A stretch of DNA of 14,215 bases, taken from the NCBI GenBank assembly GCA_938037185.1, contig CALHQK010000031.1, positions 1 to 14,215 on the forward strand, in the 5' to 3' direction. The notes under the pieces were generated by a model. The model saw only the letters and a program-made list of their open reading frames with translations, was not told the DNA's origin and made no database searches. Shown piece by piece: positions 5,409 to 13,579 of the stretch (position 1 is its first letter; every line of letters begins with the position of its first letter). A program made the position numbers and the translations under genes. This stretch comes from an uncultured Riemerella sp. Lineage in GTDB: Bacteria; Bacteroidota; Bacteroidia; Flavobacteriales; Weeksellaceae.

Positions 5409-5990
5409 ATGTCTGTAGAAATTTTAAACAAATTACTTCCTGAAAACGCCCTGTTGTTTATCAAAAAATGGCTGGGAAATCACCAATGCCACATCAAGAT
5501 AACGCGCGGGAGACAGAGTAAATTGGGTGATTATCGGTTGATGCCGGACAAATCACACCTTATAAGCATTAATGGAAACCTAGAGCCGGAGTTGTTTTTC
5601 TTCGTATTTACGCACGAAATTGCCCATCTGCTGGCCTTTCACGAGGAAAGGCGCATCACTGCGCACGGAAAGGAATGGAAAAACCATTTCAGAAAACTGC
5701 TTTTAGAAAGTATTTTGGTTTATTCTGATGATTTACAGCATTTAATCATTAATTTTGCTAAAAATCCGAAAGCGAATTTCATGTCCAGCCCAGAGTTGGT
5801 AAAATATTTTGACAAGAAGGATTCCGAAAATCAAATCTATGTGGAAGAACTTTTTATCGGTGAAGAATTTATTTACGAAAACCGCCGTTACAAAGTAGAA
5901 GAAAAAAAGAAAAAACGCTACCTTTGCAAAAATTTGCACACTGGGAGGTTGTATTTATTCAAATCTTGTGCAAAAGTAGAAAAACTTTAA
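5409..5990 (+). CDS. SprT-like zinc metalloprotein
   Basis: The protein is 193 aa with HEIAH (69-73) as a zinc-metallopeptidase motif and a likely third ligand at H86 in AHGKEWKNHF, the layout of SprT/Spartan-like domains. Upstream conserved strings LGNHQCHIKITRGRQSKLGDYR and ELFFFVFTHEIAHLLAFHEE are typical of the flavobacterial version. The C-terminal 60 residues are lysine-rich and lack the cysteine ribbon of E. coli SprT. No signal peptide is seen, so it should be cytoplasmic. It is the first gene of an operon, 4 nt before manC. Protease activity on DNA-bound proteins is known for Spartan but not shown for this branch. The ATG start sits almost at the predicted transcription start. Confidence 0.85.
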   Translation: MSVEILNKLLPENALLFIKKWLGNHQCHIKITRGRQSKLGDYRLMPDKSHLISINGNLEPELFFFVFTHEIAHLLAFHEERRITAHGKEWKNHFRKLLLESILVYSDDLQHLIINFAKNPKANFMSSPELVKYFDKKDSENQIYVEELFIGEEFIYENRRYKVEEKKKKRYLCKNLHTGRLYLFKSCAKVEKL

Positions 5991-5994
5991 GTTT

Positions 5995-7074
5995 ATGAAC
6001 AAAAATAACAATTACTGCATAATAATGGCGGGTGGTGTAGGCAGCCGTTTTTGGCCGATGAGTACCACACAGTTTCCTAAACAGTTTCATGATATTTTAG
6101 GAACTGGAAAAACCATGATTCAGCAGACTTTTGAACGGATAAAAAAGGCTGTTCCCGTGGAAAATATTTTTGTGATTACCAATTCAGAATACATGGAACT
6201 TACCCAGAACCAGCTTCCTGAATTGCCTAAAAATAATATTGTGGGAGAACCTATGATGAGGAACACTGCGGCGTGTAATATCTACATGACCCATAAAATA
6301 GCAGCATTAAATCCAGAGGCCAATATCATTGTTCTTCCAGCGGATCACCTTATTTTAAAGGAAAACAGCTTCTTAGAAAAAGTGGCTTTTGCTTTTGAAA
6401 CGGTGAGCCAAAACGATTTTTTGGTAACACTCGGTATACAGCCTACCAGACCCGATACGGGCTATGGATACATTCAGTTTTCAAAGGAAGAAGCTGGGGA
6501 AATAAACAAGGTGAAAACCTTTACCGAAAAACCAAATTTAGAAACCGCGGAGAAATTCCTTGCCAGCGGGCAGTATCTTTGGAATGCCGGAATTTTCATC
6601 TGGAATGCAAAATCAATTTTAAAGGCTTTTGAAAACCATCTTCCTGAAATGGCTCAGCAGTTTGTAAGCCCTGTTTACAACACACCGGAGGAAAAAGATT
6701 TTGTAGAAAATATTTATCCCAAAACAGAAAAAATATCAATAGATAATGGTATTTTGGAAAAGGCTGATAATGTGTATGTAATCCCTGCGGATTTGGGCTG
6801 GTCGGATTTAGGAACTTGGACTTCCGTATTTGAAAATGCCCCGTGGGATGACAACCAAAATTCAAAATCCGATAACAGTCTCATTTACAATACAAAAGGA
6901 AGTATTATCCGTATTGAAAATAAGAATAAAATAGCTGTTGTAGATGGGTTAGAAGATTACATCATCGTAGATACGGAGAAGGCTCTGCTCATCTGCCCAA
7001 GAAAGCATGACCAGCTCATAAAGCAGTATGTAGCTGATTTACAAGATTTAGAAAACGGAAAAGAATTTATTTAA
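5995..7074 (+). CDS. manC: mannose-1-phosphate guanylyltransferase
   Basis: The protein is 359 aa and makes GDP-mannose from GTP and mannose-1-phosphate for envelope glycans (LPS, capsule, glycoproteins). The nucleotidyltransferase signature MAGGVGSRFWPMSTTQFPKQ is at 11-30. VLPADHLI and the TFTEKPN motif (binding of the sugar phosphate) follow, then YLWNAGIFIWN and DLGWSDLGTW, all standard for this family. It is the short form, without the C-terminal phosphomannose isomerase domain found in about 470-aa bifunctional enzymes. It follows the SprT-like gene after 4 nt and precedes a membrane protein gene by 14 nt, so it is cotranscribed. It is cytoplasmic and looks complete. Confidence 0.93.
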   Translation: MNKNNNYCIIMAGGVGSRFWPMSTTQFPKQFHDILGTGKTMIQQTFERIKKAVPVENIFVITNSEYMELTQNQLPELPKNNIVGEPMMRNTAACNIYMTHKIAALNPEANIIVLPADHLILKENSFLEKVAFAFETVSQNDFLVTLGIQPTRPDTGYGYIQFSKEEAGEINKVKTFTEKPNLETAEKFLASGQYLWNAGIFIWNAKSILKAFENHLPEMAQQFVSPVYNTPEEKDFVENIYPKTEKISIDNGILEKADNVYVIPADLGWSDLGTWTSVFENAPWDDNQNSKSDNSLIYNTKGSIIRIENKNKIAVVDGLEDYIIVDTEKALLICPRKHDQLIKQYVADLQDLENGKEFI

Positions 7075-7088
7075 GACTTTACAAAATA

Positions 7089-8003
7089 ATGTTCCGCCTG
7101 CTGTCCAAAGAAACTAATATTTTTTCAATTCCTATTTACATGGGAGTTATATTGGCTATTATTCTGATAACCAATACTTTGTCTTTTAGTTTGTTAAATA
7201 TAATTTCTTCATTTATTGCTTTTTGTGGAATGGCATTGGGATGTGTTTTATTCAATAAAATAGGGATGACACGGCGTACGCATCTGCCATTGTTTTTGTA
7301 TATATGTTTTATATTTTCTTTTTATACCCGAAATTTGGATATAGGAATAAGCATGGCATTATTTACCAATTCTATTCTATTATTTTTCCTGACCGATGAA
7401 AACCCTAAATTGAGGGATAATTCTTACTTTTTTATTGGGAATATTCTGGCGGTTAATTTTATTTTTATGCCTACAACATGGACACTTTTCTTGTTCATTA
7501 TTATTCATATCATAGGAAATTCCGAGAAGAAGATTTTACTCAATATTTTCAGGCTTATTTTGGGAATTGGGATGGTGTTTTTTGGTTATTTCTGCCTTAT
7601 GTATATTTTAGGGTTTAATGAGTTTAATTGGGATTATATTCCTTTCATTTCCAATCAGATAATATCCGATTTTTCAGCGCTTTATGCTTTGGTTCCTATT
7701 TTGTTTTTTTGTGTTTTGGCAATATTAGACCATTTTATCAATTTTAACAAAAAAAGCCCTGCCAACAAGTATAAATATGCTTTTATTCTTATTTTTTTAC
7801 TTGCTCAATGTTTAACTTTGGTGTTCTATATGGGACATAGTTACGAGTATTTTTTGCTGGTTATGCTCCCCATAAGCATTATTTTGAGCCGATTTTTGAG
7901 ATTTCTCAATAAACCATGGCAGCAGGAAGTCGGACTTTGGATTATCGTTTTCTCTTGCCTTTTGTTTAAATTTAGATTTTTACTTGTTGATTTTATACTT
8001 TAA
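7089..8003 (+). CDS. polytopic membrane protein, DUF6427-like
   Basis: The protein is 304 aa and almost entirely hydrophobic, with roughly eight to ten membrane helices and short loops (for example MTRRTHLP near residue 60 and ENPKLRDNS near 104). It has no catalytic motif that I can see. The opening MFRLLSKETNIFSIPIYMG and the overall plan match a family found in flavobacteria as DUF6427; I recall that assignment rather than having tested it. It lies between manC and the DUF3109 gene with gaps of 14 and 5 nt, so it belongs to the same transcript. Aromatic residues and use of T-rich codons are high, as expected for membrane segments. Function is unknown; a part in envelope sugar metabolism would be guesswork from position. 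Confidence 0.8.
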   Translation: MFRLLSKETNIFSIPIYMGVILAIILITNTLSFSLLNIISSFIAFCGMALGCVLFNKIGMTRRTHLPLFLYICFIFSFYTRNLDIGISMALFTNSILLFFLTDENPKLRDNSYFFIGNILAVNFIFMPTTWTLFLFIIIHIIGNSEKKILLNIFRLILGIGMVFFGYFCLMYILGFNEFNWDYIPFISNQIISDFSALYALVPILFFCVLAILDHFINFNKKSPANKYKYAFILIFLLAQCLTLVFYMGHSYEYFLLVMLPISIILSRFLRFLNKPWQQEVGLWIIVFSCLLFKFRFLLVDFIL

Positions 8004-8008
8004 AAAAT

Positions 8009-8596
8009 ATGATTCAAATAGATGATAAACTAATTTCTGAAGATTTATTTTCCGAAGAATTCGTGTGTAATCTTGCTAAATGCAAGGGAATCTGCTGTGT
8101 GGAAGGCGATGCAGGAGCCCCTCTCGATGAAGATGAAACGCGTATTTTGGATGAAATTTACCCTAAAATAAAACCTTATCTCCGCCCAGAAGGAATCCAA
8201 GCCATCGAAGAACAAGGTACATATACGCTTGATTTTGAAGGAGATTTGGTTACTCCTTTGGTGAATAATGCAGAGTGCGCCTATGTGATTTTTGATGAAA
8301 AAGGCTACACCAAATGTGCCATAGAAAAAGCCTATGAAGATGGCGTTATCGACTGGCAAAAGCCCATTTCCTGTCATCTTTACCCTATTCGTATTACGGA
8401 ATATTCTAATTTTTCTGCGATTAACTACCACGAATGGGACATCTGCTCTGATGCCTGCACTTTGGGAAAAGAATTAGGTGTAAAAGTCTATCAATTCCTG
8501 AAAAAACCACTCATCCGAAAATACGGAGAAGATTTCTACCAGACCCTGTCAGAGGCTGCCGAAGAATGGGAAAAAGAATTCGGGAAAAAGAAATAG
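8009..8596 (+). CDS. DUF3109 family cysteine-rich protein
   Basis: The protein is 195 aa and soluble, with nine cysteines at 20, 25, 29, 30, 90, 103, 122, 146 and 150. The N-terminal cluster (FVCNLAKCKGICCVEGDAGAPL), CAYVIF, KCAIEKA, PISCHLYPIRI and WDICSDAC are the hallmarks of DUF3109, which is related to the YkgJ-type putative zinc or iron-sulfur binding proteins. The cysteine and histidine set (also H123, H141) suggests a metal cluster, but the activity of the family is unknown to me. It is the last gene of the SprT-manC operon, 5 nt after the membrane protein gene. It ends only 5 nt from the stop of the convergent histidine kinase gene, leaving no room for a terminator between the two. 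Confidence 0.88.
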   Translation: MIQIDDKLISEDLFSEEFVCNLAKCKGICCVEGDAGAPLDEDETRILDEIYPKIKPYLRPEGIQAIEEQGTYTLDFEGDLVTPLVNNAECAYVIFDEKGYTKCAIEKAYEDGVIDWQKPISCHLYPIRITEYSNFSAINYHEWDICSDACTLGKELGVKVYQFLKKPLIRKYGEDFYQTLSEAAEEWEKEFGKKK

Positions 8597-8601
8597 TTTT
8601 T

Positions 8602-9753
8602 CTATAAAATCACTCTGAAAATCGTTCCTTTTCCGACTTCAGAGGAGGCTACTTTTATATCTCCGCCATGATATTCGTTAATTACCCGCTTCGCTAGAGA
8701 AAGTCCCAGTCCCCAGCCTCTTTTCTTGGTCGAAAAACCAGGTCTGAAAACATTCTTCATTTGAGTATTAGTCATCCCACAGCCATTGTCTTTGAAATCA
8801 ATGAAAACATGTTTGTCGTTTTCATACAGGTTGATTTCTAATTTGCCTTCTCCTTTCATGGCATCTACGGCGTTTTTTACCATATTTTCTATTACCCAGC
8901 TCATCAAAATTTTGCTGTGCGGAACTAAAACGGGCTTCTCAGGCGCATTGAATTTAAAATCCACTTTTGAGGAAATTCTCGGTTTTAAATAATCAAAATT
9001 ATACTGAATGGTTTCTTTTAAGTTTAAATCATTCAGCTCCGGTGTAGAACCTATTTTGGAAAACCGCTCCGAGATTACAACCAGCCTGTTTACATCTTTT
9101 TCCAGTTCTTTCACTCCTTCGCTGCTGGGATTTTCCATTTTCATGATTTCTACCCAGCCCATCATGGAGGATAGCGGCGTTCCTATCTGGTGGGCAGTTT
9201 CTTTTGCTAAACCAGCCCAGAGAAAATGCTCATCATTTTTCCTCATCGTTCTGAAAAACCAAAAGCAGACCAGCAGATAACCGCTTATAAATACAGCTAA
9301 AACCAAAGGATAATAATCCAATTTGTCCAGCAGTAGGGAGTTGGAATAATAAATATACTGATTCTTCCCATTGGGCATTTTGACTAAAAACGGCTGATAG
9401 GTATTTCCCATTTTTTTTATTAAAGTCTTTAATTTTTCAGGGTTTTCTAAGGCTTCGCTGGGAATATTTCTATAAGTGCCCTCCGCTAAGATAGGATTTC
9501 CTTCTTGGTCGGTCAGAATAATGGGAATAGAATTATTGTCCTTCATGATGGTAAGGATAAGTTCCAATGTCTTTGGGTCGTTAGCTTGTTCATCCTGCAT
9601 AAATTTCATTGCAGTAGCAATTACTTCTACTCTGTCTATTTCCTGCTTTTGAAGCCTTCTGATAAGATAAGTAGAAGCTACAGCCAACGAAACTACAGCC
9701 AAAGTGACAAACATAAAAATCGCCCAGCGTGTATAAGACGGAAAATACTTCAT
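8602..9753 (-). CDS. membrane sensor histidine kinase (orphan in this window)
   Basis: The protein is 383 aa. TM1 is at about 11-31, an extracytoplasmic sensor region of about 115 residues follows (32-147), and TM2 is at about 149-167. The H-box AKETAHQIGTPLSS carries the phospho-accepting H188. The ATPase domain shows the N-box (ENMVKNAVDAM, 289-299), G1 (DNGCGM, 322-327), F-box region (FRPGFSTKK) and G2 (GWGLGLSLAKRVI, 346-358). All are intact. No HAMP or PAS domain is evident between TM2 and the H-box. It follows the PBP4-type gene by 9 nt on the same strand, so the two are very likely cotranscribed, and a cell-wall-related cue is a reasonable guess. No response regulator gene lies in the window, so its partner must be elsewhere. 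Confidence 0.93.
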   Translation of the reverse strand: MKYFPSYTRWAIFMFVTLAVVSLAVASTYLIRRLQKQEIDRVEVIATAMKFMQDEQANDPKTLELILTIMKDNNSIPIILTDQEGNPILAEGTYRNIPSEALENPEKLKTLIKKMGNTYQPFLVKMPNGKNQYIYYSNSLLLDKLDYYPLVLAVFISGYLLVCFWFFRTMRKNDEHFLWAGLAKETAHQIGTPLSSMMGWVEIMKMENPSSEGVKELEKDVNRLVVISERFSKIGSTPELNDLNLKETIQYNFDYLKPRISSKVDFKFNAPEKPVLVPHSKILMSWVIENMVKNAVDAMKGEGKLEINLYENDKHVFIDFKDNGCGMTNTQMKNVFRPGFSTKKRGWGLGLSLAKRVINEYHGGDIKVASSEVGKGTIFRVIL

Positions 9754-9762
9754 TTCTAAGTT

Positions 9763-11166
9763 TTATTTTAGAATATTGAGCAATTTAAATAATTTTTCAT
9801 TAACATTCTTTCCGTGGTAATTATTCACAATAACGGCAAAAACATACCTTTCTCCTGTCTTTGCTGTGTGGTAGCCGGCGTATGCTTTGGCATCTTTTAT
9901 CGTTCCGCTTTTTATTTTCATTCCGTTGTAGGATGGGAAAGATTCTTCAAAGACAGGAAACCATTCTTGCTTTCTTGCCCAGATTAAAGCCTGAACTTCG
10001 GCTCTGGCCGATGCATAGTTCTGCGGCGAGAGCCCGCTGCCGTCCGCAAAGTTTATCATCGCAGTTCTGATGCCTTTTTCTTTCCAGAAATCTTGCAGGG
10101 CTTTTATTCCAGAAGAATAGGAAGCATTCCCATTTTTTATTTTTCCTATGGTTTTCAGGAGGGTTTCTCCATAAAGATTTACGCTTTTTTTCATGAACCA
10201 GTAGATTATTTGTCGCATTTCAGGAGATTCATATTCTAAGATGATATTCCCCTTGCGTGGCGTATATTCGCCTTTTTCTATCAATTCTTGTGATGCGGTG
10301 AGCATATTTCCGTTGAATTCTATCCCGCTTTCTTGAAACCATTGTTTTATTTCCGCGGCGAGCTGCTTCGGCGGATTTGGAACAGAACCGGAAACGGTGG
10401 AAGTTTTTCCCATCGGAAGCGTTCCATTTATGTAGGCAACCTCCGAATGCGGAGCGGTGTAGATGATACTTTTATCACCAGAGTTTTTTCCTGCCGAATG
10501 CGTTCCATTCACCCATTTTACGCCTTGTAATTGATGAGAAAAGTTCATTATTCTCGTAGGGCTTCCCAGCGAGCTGCCTCCTTGAATATTCATGTCAAAT
10601 TGGTTTTCGCGCCAATTTACGCCCCATGTTCCGGCTCCGTAGTAGTTTCCAATGTCGTTCCAAGGCCATCCGCCAGGAATATTCTGAAAATCAAAATAAG
10701 AATCATCTATAATTAAATCTCCGGAAATCTTCTTGATTCCTACGCTTTTTACGGCTTGAATAAACTTCATTCTAAAATCTTCCGGCTTGTATCCAGAATA
10801 GCGCCAGCTCCCCAAGGTAGGGTCGCCCTCCGACATTAGGAATAGGTCTCCTTCAAGATTTCCATCATTTATTTTTCCTGAATGAGAGACTTTCGTATTG
10901 TAGCGGAAGTTTTCGCCAAGAATATCCAGCGCAGCTGCTGCGGTAAAGATTTTCTGCGTGCTGGCGGTGGAAAGCCCTTTGTTTCCGTTATATTCATAAA
11001 TAAAATTGCCCTGTTCATCCGAAACATAGAAAGACAAGTTGGCGGCATACATTTCCGGCGAGGATAAGAGTTCGCGGACTTCCTTGTCTAATTTCTCTGA
11101 AATTTTCTGAGCTAAAAAAGTAGAACAAAACAAAAACAGGAAGAATGCGCAGTATATTCGTTTCAT
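9763..11166 (-). CDS. dacB: D-alanyl-D-alanine carboxypeptidase/endopeptidase, PBP4 type (peptidase S13)
   Basis: The protein is 467 aa with a signal peptide (about 1-19, ...STFLAQ), so it is periplasmic. The three active-site motifs of penicillin-binding proteins are present: SxxK as S69-TQ-K72, SxN as S328-V-N330, and K419-SGT as the KTG box. DGSGLSPQN (375-383) is the S13 family string before the third motif. The long insert between the first and second motifs is normal for PBP4. It trims or cuts peptidoglycan cross-links. It is preceded by a substrate-binding lipoprotein gene (46-nt gap without a clear promoter) and followed after 9 nt by the sensor kinase gene, giving a likely three-gene operon. 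It is complete, with no missing catalytic residue. Confidence 0.93.
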   Translation of the reverse strand: MKRIYCAFFLFLFCSTFLAQKISEKLDKEVRELLSSPEMYAANLSFYVSDEQGNFIYEYNGNKGLSTASTQKIFTAAAALDILGENFRYNTKVSHSGKINDGNLEGDLFLMSEGDPTLGSWRYSGYKPEDFRMKFIQAVKSVGIKKISGDLIIDDSYFDFQNIPGGWPWNDIGNYYGAGTWGVNWRENQFDMNIQGGSSLGSPTRIMNFSHQLQGVKWVNGTHSAGKNSGDKSIIYTAPHSEVAYINGTLPMGKTSTVSGSVPNPPKQLAAEIKQWFQESGIEFNGNMLTASQELIEKGEYTPRKGNIILEYESPEMRQIIYWFMKKSVNLYGETLLKTIGKIKNGNASYSSGIKALQDFWKEKGIRTAMINFADGSGLSPQNYASARAEVQALIWARKQEWFPVFEESFPSYNGMKIKSGTIKDAKAYAGYHTAKTGERYVFAVIVNNYHGKNVNEKLFKLLNILK

Positions 11167-11212
11167 GTTGAGTATTTTTTATTAAAATTAAAGATGATAG
11201 ATTATTTTTAAA

Positions 11213-12262
11213 TTATTTTAATTCCTTCATATATACAAGAGTGTCATTTGGGAAAAATTCCGGATGGAAGATTTTAATATAATCCCTTAGGACTAAATCC
11301 GTACGGACAGCTCCACTTTCAAAATAATCGTTGGCATCTCCTTTTTGGCGGTTATTCATCGCGAAAATTTTCCCTTCACGAAAAACGCGGAGTTTTCCAT
11401 ACGCAGGGTTTTTATTCAAGAGTTCCTTCTTCGTAACATAGTTGCTAAGATTTACCCAATACTGAACAGACTGGGATTTTGAGAAAATTTCCTCAAAACT
11501 CATGGATACGGATTTTTCATCTTGGTTGTTTTTCAGAATATAATCTGCGCCTGCATCCTTGAAATATTGTGCGGCGAAAGTCTTTCCTCCAGCCAAAAAC
11601 CAATGATTTCCGTACATCTCCCCTGAAAGAACCGCCGGCGAGTTTCCTGCCTTAGCTGCTTGGTTTTTTAGAGCTAAATAATTAGTTTCTATTTCCTTAT
11701 AGATTTTTTCTGCTTTTTTTTCAACGCCGAAGAGTTTTCCAAATAATTTGATGTAGGCGGTCTTTTCCAAAGGTTTTTCTTCTAAATATTCGTCTAAAAA
11801 TATTACATCGATGCCGTTTTTTCTGAATATTTCGTAAGTATCGGTGAGGTTCGGCATGTAATTCGTAAGAACGGCATCCGCCTTTAATGCGAGGATTTTT
11901 TCAAGATTATACTTTTGGTCTGTTCCTACGGTTTGTATTTTATTTTCTTGGATTAGGTTTTTTATTTTTTCGGAATATACATACTGGGCGCCGGCTATTC
12001 CAGAAATCCGCTCTTCCTCCCCGAGTGCGGAGATGTACCCGAGTTGGCTGGTGGTCAGTACTACTACTTTCTTGAAAGGAAGTCTCTCTTTTGGGAAAGA
12101 ACATTCATGTCCTCCTGATTTTATGTGGAATTTCTCCCCCCTTTCTTGAAAAAAGAGCTTCGGAGTTATCTGTGTCCAGTTGCTGGTTTCTTGGTCTTTA
12201 TTCTTTTGGCAGGAAAAGAAAACAAGAAGAAGCAATAATTTTAATATTTTTTTCGCTTTCAT
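11213..12262 (-). CDS. lipoprotein ABC-transporter substrate-binding protein (BtuF/FepB type)
   Basis: The protein is 349 aa. The N-terminus MKAKKILKLLLLLVFFSC is a lipoprotein signal with the lipidated cysteine at C18, so it is membrane-anchored in the periplasm or outer membrane. The body is a class III periplasmic binding protein: VVVLTTSQLGYISALGEEERISGIAG opens the first lobe, KILALKADAVLTNY and the long connecting helix region follow, and GNHWFLAGGKTFAAQYFKDAGADYIL marks the second lobe. Such proteins bind siderophores, haem or cobalamin; the ligand cannot be told here. No permease, ATPase or TonB-dependent receptor gene is in the window. It is the first gene of a probable operon with dacB and the histidine kinase, and its ATG lies about 5 nt after a promoter-like element. 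Confidence 0.88.
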   Translation of the reverse strand: MKAKKILKLLLLLVFFSCQKNKDQETSNWTQITPKLFFQERGEKFHIKSGGHECSFPKERLPFKKVVVLTTSQLGYISALGEEERISGIAGAQYVYSEKIKNLIQENKIQTVGTDQKYNLEKILALKADAVLTNYMPNLTDTYEIFRKNGIDVIFLDEYLEEKPLEKTAYIKLFGKLFGVEKKAEKIYKEIETNYLALKNQAAKAGNSPAVLSGEMYGNHWFLAGGKTFAAQYFKDAGADYILKNNQDEKSVSMSFEEIFSKSQSVQYWVNLSNYVTKKELLNKNPAYGKLRVFREGKIFAMNNRQKGDANDYFESGAVRTDLVLRDYIKIFHPEFFPNDTLVYMKELK

Positions 12263-12266
12263 TCTT

Positions 12267-12299
12267 CAAAGAAAGTAAAAAAGTATTATATTTGCAAAA
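12267..12299 (-). promoter_or_regulatory. probable promoter of the substrate-binding protein operon
   Basis: On the minus strand TTTTG (12295-12299) is followed after 20 nt by TTTCTTTG (12267-12274), one base off TAnnTTTG. The start codon begins four bases later, so the transcript would be nearly leaderless. The -33 element abuts the tRNA-Arg -7 element on the other strand. Confidence 0.5.
12287..12294 (+). promoter_or_regulatory. -7 element for tRNA-Arg(ACG)
   Basis: TATATTTG matches TAnnTTTG exactly and lies 17 nt before the tRNA. No clear -33 TTG is seen. Confidence 0.55.
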
Positions 12300-12311
12300 C
12301 TAAAATCAAGA

Positions 12312-12385
12312 GGACGCGTAGCTCAATTGGATAGAGCGCCAGATTACGGCTCTGGAGGTTGAGGGTTCGACTCCTTCCGCGTTCA
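12312..12385 (+). tRNA. tRNA-Arg (anticodon ACG)
   Basis: This is a full cloverleaf of 74 nt without encoded CCA. The acceptor GGACGCG pairs with CGCGTTC (one G-U), the D arm is GCTC/GAGC, the anticodon stem CCAGA/TCTGG encloses loop TTACGGC (ACG), and the T arm is GAGGG-TTCGACT-CCTTC. It reads CGN arginine codons, with A34 normally edited to inosine. Confidence 0.95.
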
Positions 12386-12392
12386 CAATTTG

Positions 12393-12428
12393 AATCGCTA
12401 ATAAATTTGTTAGCGGTTTTTATTTTTT
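12393..12428 (+). terminator. intrinsic terminator after tRNA-Arg(ACG)
   Basis: CGCTAA (12396-12401) pairs with TTAGCG (12410-12415), extendable by three weaker pairs, and is followed by a T-rich tail (GTTTTTATTTTTTT). From here to 12558 I see no gene or further structure. Confidence 0.8.
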
Positions 12429-12558
12429 TGTTTTTCCATTTATTTTATTTTGCCTTCTGTATTTCTCTTCTTTGTCTTTACAAATTCTTCATCCATAACC
12501 ACCCATATATTCCTTTATTTTTATTTCGGAAAAGGAGCGGCTTCCGTTTCAAATTTAT

Positions 12559-12566
12559 TACCTTTG
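12559..12566 (+). promoter_or_regulatory. -7 element for the pseudouridine synthase gene
   Basis: TACCTTTG fits TAnnTTTG and lies 20 nt before the chosen ATG. The -33 region has no clean TTG. Confidence 0.55.
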
Positions 12567-12586
12567 CAAAAATTATTGATTACAAA

Positions 12587-13498
12587 ATGAATAGAGGAAA
12601 AGGAAGAGACCAAAGAGGAAATACCCCGCACGGAAAGCGCGGCAGCAGAACCTCCGCAAGAAATACCACGGACAAAAAAGAAAACACACCGCGGAAGCAT
12701 TCCTACAACAGACCCCAAGAAGAGGGCGACAAAGCTAAATCTTTTATCCTGAAAAGAAAGCTTGAAAAGATAAACAAACAAGCCGAAAAAGACACCATTC
12801 GGCTCAATAAATACATTGCTAATTCTGGAATCTGCAGCAGAAGAGAAGCCGATGAACTGATTTCACAAGGCCTCGTGGAGGTAAATGGGAAAATCGTCAC
12901 TGAAATGGGTTATCAAGTGCAGAAAACCGACCGCGTAGTGTTTGACGGGCAGGGCATCACCCCCGAAAAACCCGTATATGTGCTGCTAAACAAACCAAAA
13001 GGCTACATCTCTACCACAAAAGATGAGAAGGCAAGAAAAACCGTGATGGACCTCGTGGCAAACGCATCGCCATACCGCCTCTTCCCTGTCGGAAGGCTGG
13101 ATAGACAGACCACTGGACTTATCCTCCTGACCAATGACGGGCATCTCACCAAGAAGCTGACCCACCCCTCTTTCGGAGTGAAGAAAATCTACCATGTAAC
13201 ACTCGACAGGAAGCTCAGCATAGAAGACCTCCACCAGATTGCAGAAGGTATCCGCCTGGAAGAAGGCGTCGCCGAAGTAGACAGCATCTCCTATATAGAA
13301 GGAAAACCCAAAAACGAGGTGGGAATAGAAATCCACATCGGCTGGAACAGAGTAGTAAGAAGGATTTTCAAGAAAATGGGCTACGAAGTAGAAGCGCTGG
13401 ATAGAGTAATCTTCGCGGGACTTACCAAGAAGAATATCAAACGCGGGCATTGGCGTATCCTCACAGATATGGAAGTAAATAACCTGAAAATGCTCTAA
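12587..13498 (+). CDS. rRNA pseudouridine synthase, RsuA/RluB family
   Basis: The protein is 303 aa from the ATG at 12587. An in-frame upstream extension to 12359 runs through the tRNA and terminator and is not credible. Residues 1-65 are basic and low in complexity (MNRGKGRDQRGNTPHGKRG...), probably disordered and RNA-binding, as often seen in the Bacteroidota version. The S4 RNA-binding domain is at about 71-118 (IRLNKYIANSGICSRREADE followed by LISQGLVEVNG). The synthase domain begins with VYVLLNKPKGYIST, and the catalytic aspartate is D172 in RLFPVGRLDRQTTGLILLTNDG. The C-terminal NRVVRRIFKKMGYEV and GLTKKNIKRGHWRIL are family-typical. It converts a specific uridine in rRNA to pseudouridine; whether 16S (RsuA) or 23S (RluB/RluE/RluF) cannot be told, though RluB-like is the usual annotation. 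Two tRNA-Arg genes flank it. Confidence 0.93.
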   Translation: MNRGKGRDQRGNTPHGKRGSRTSARNTTDKKENTPRKHSYNRPQEEGDKAKSFILKRKLEKINKQAEKDTIRLNKYIANSGICSRREADELISQGLVEVNGKIVTEMGYQVQKTDRVVFDGQGITPEKPVYVLLNKPKGYISTTKDEKARKTVMDLVANASPYRLFPVGRLDRQTTGLILLTNDGHLTKKLTHPSFGVKKIYHVTLDRKLSIEDLHQIAEGIRLEEGVAEVDSISYIEGKPKNEVGIEIHIGWNRVVRRIFKKMGYEVEALDRVIFAGLTKKNIKRGHWRILTDMEVNNLKML

Positions 13499-13562
13499 AA
13501 CCACCTTCCCCACTGCGCCAGACATACCGCAGAATATATTTTTAAATTTGATATAAAAGTGC

Positions 13563-13570
13563 TAAATTTG
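13563..13570 (+). promoter_or_regulatory. -7 element for tRNA-Arg(TCG)
   Basis: TAAATTTG lies 9 nt before the tRNA. An identical TAAATTTG lies 20 nt further upstream at 13543-13550, so the element is present twice. Confidence 0.55.
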
Positions 13571-13579
13571 CACCGCAAC

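Noticed and set aside
12359..12586. N-terminal extension of the pseudouridine synthase
   Set aside because: The extension overlaps the tRNA-Arg 3' half, its terminator and the promoter element at 12559, and encodes a hydrophobic run foreign to the family.
12986..13525. 179-aa minus-strand frame over the pseudouridine synthase gene
   Set aside because: It is an antisense shadow of a well-supported gene with clear catalytic and S4 motifs on the plus strand.
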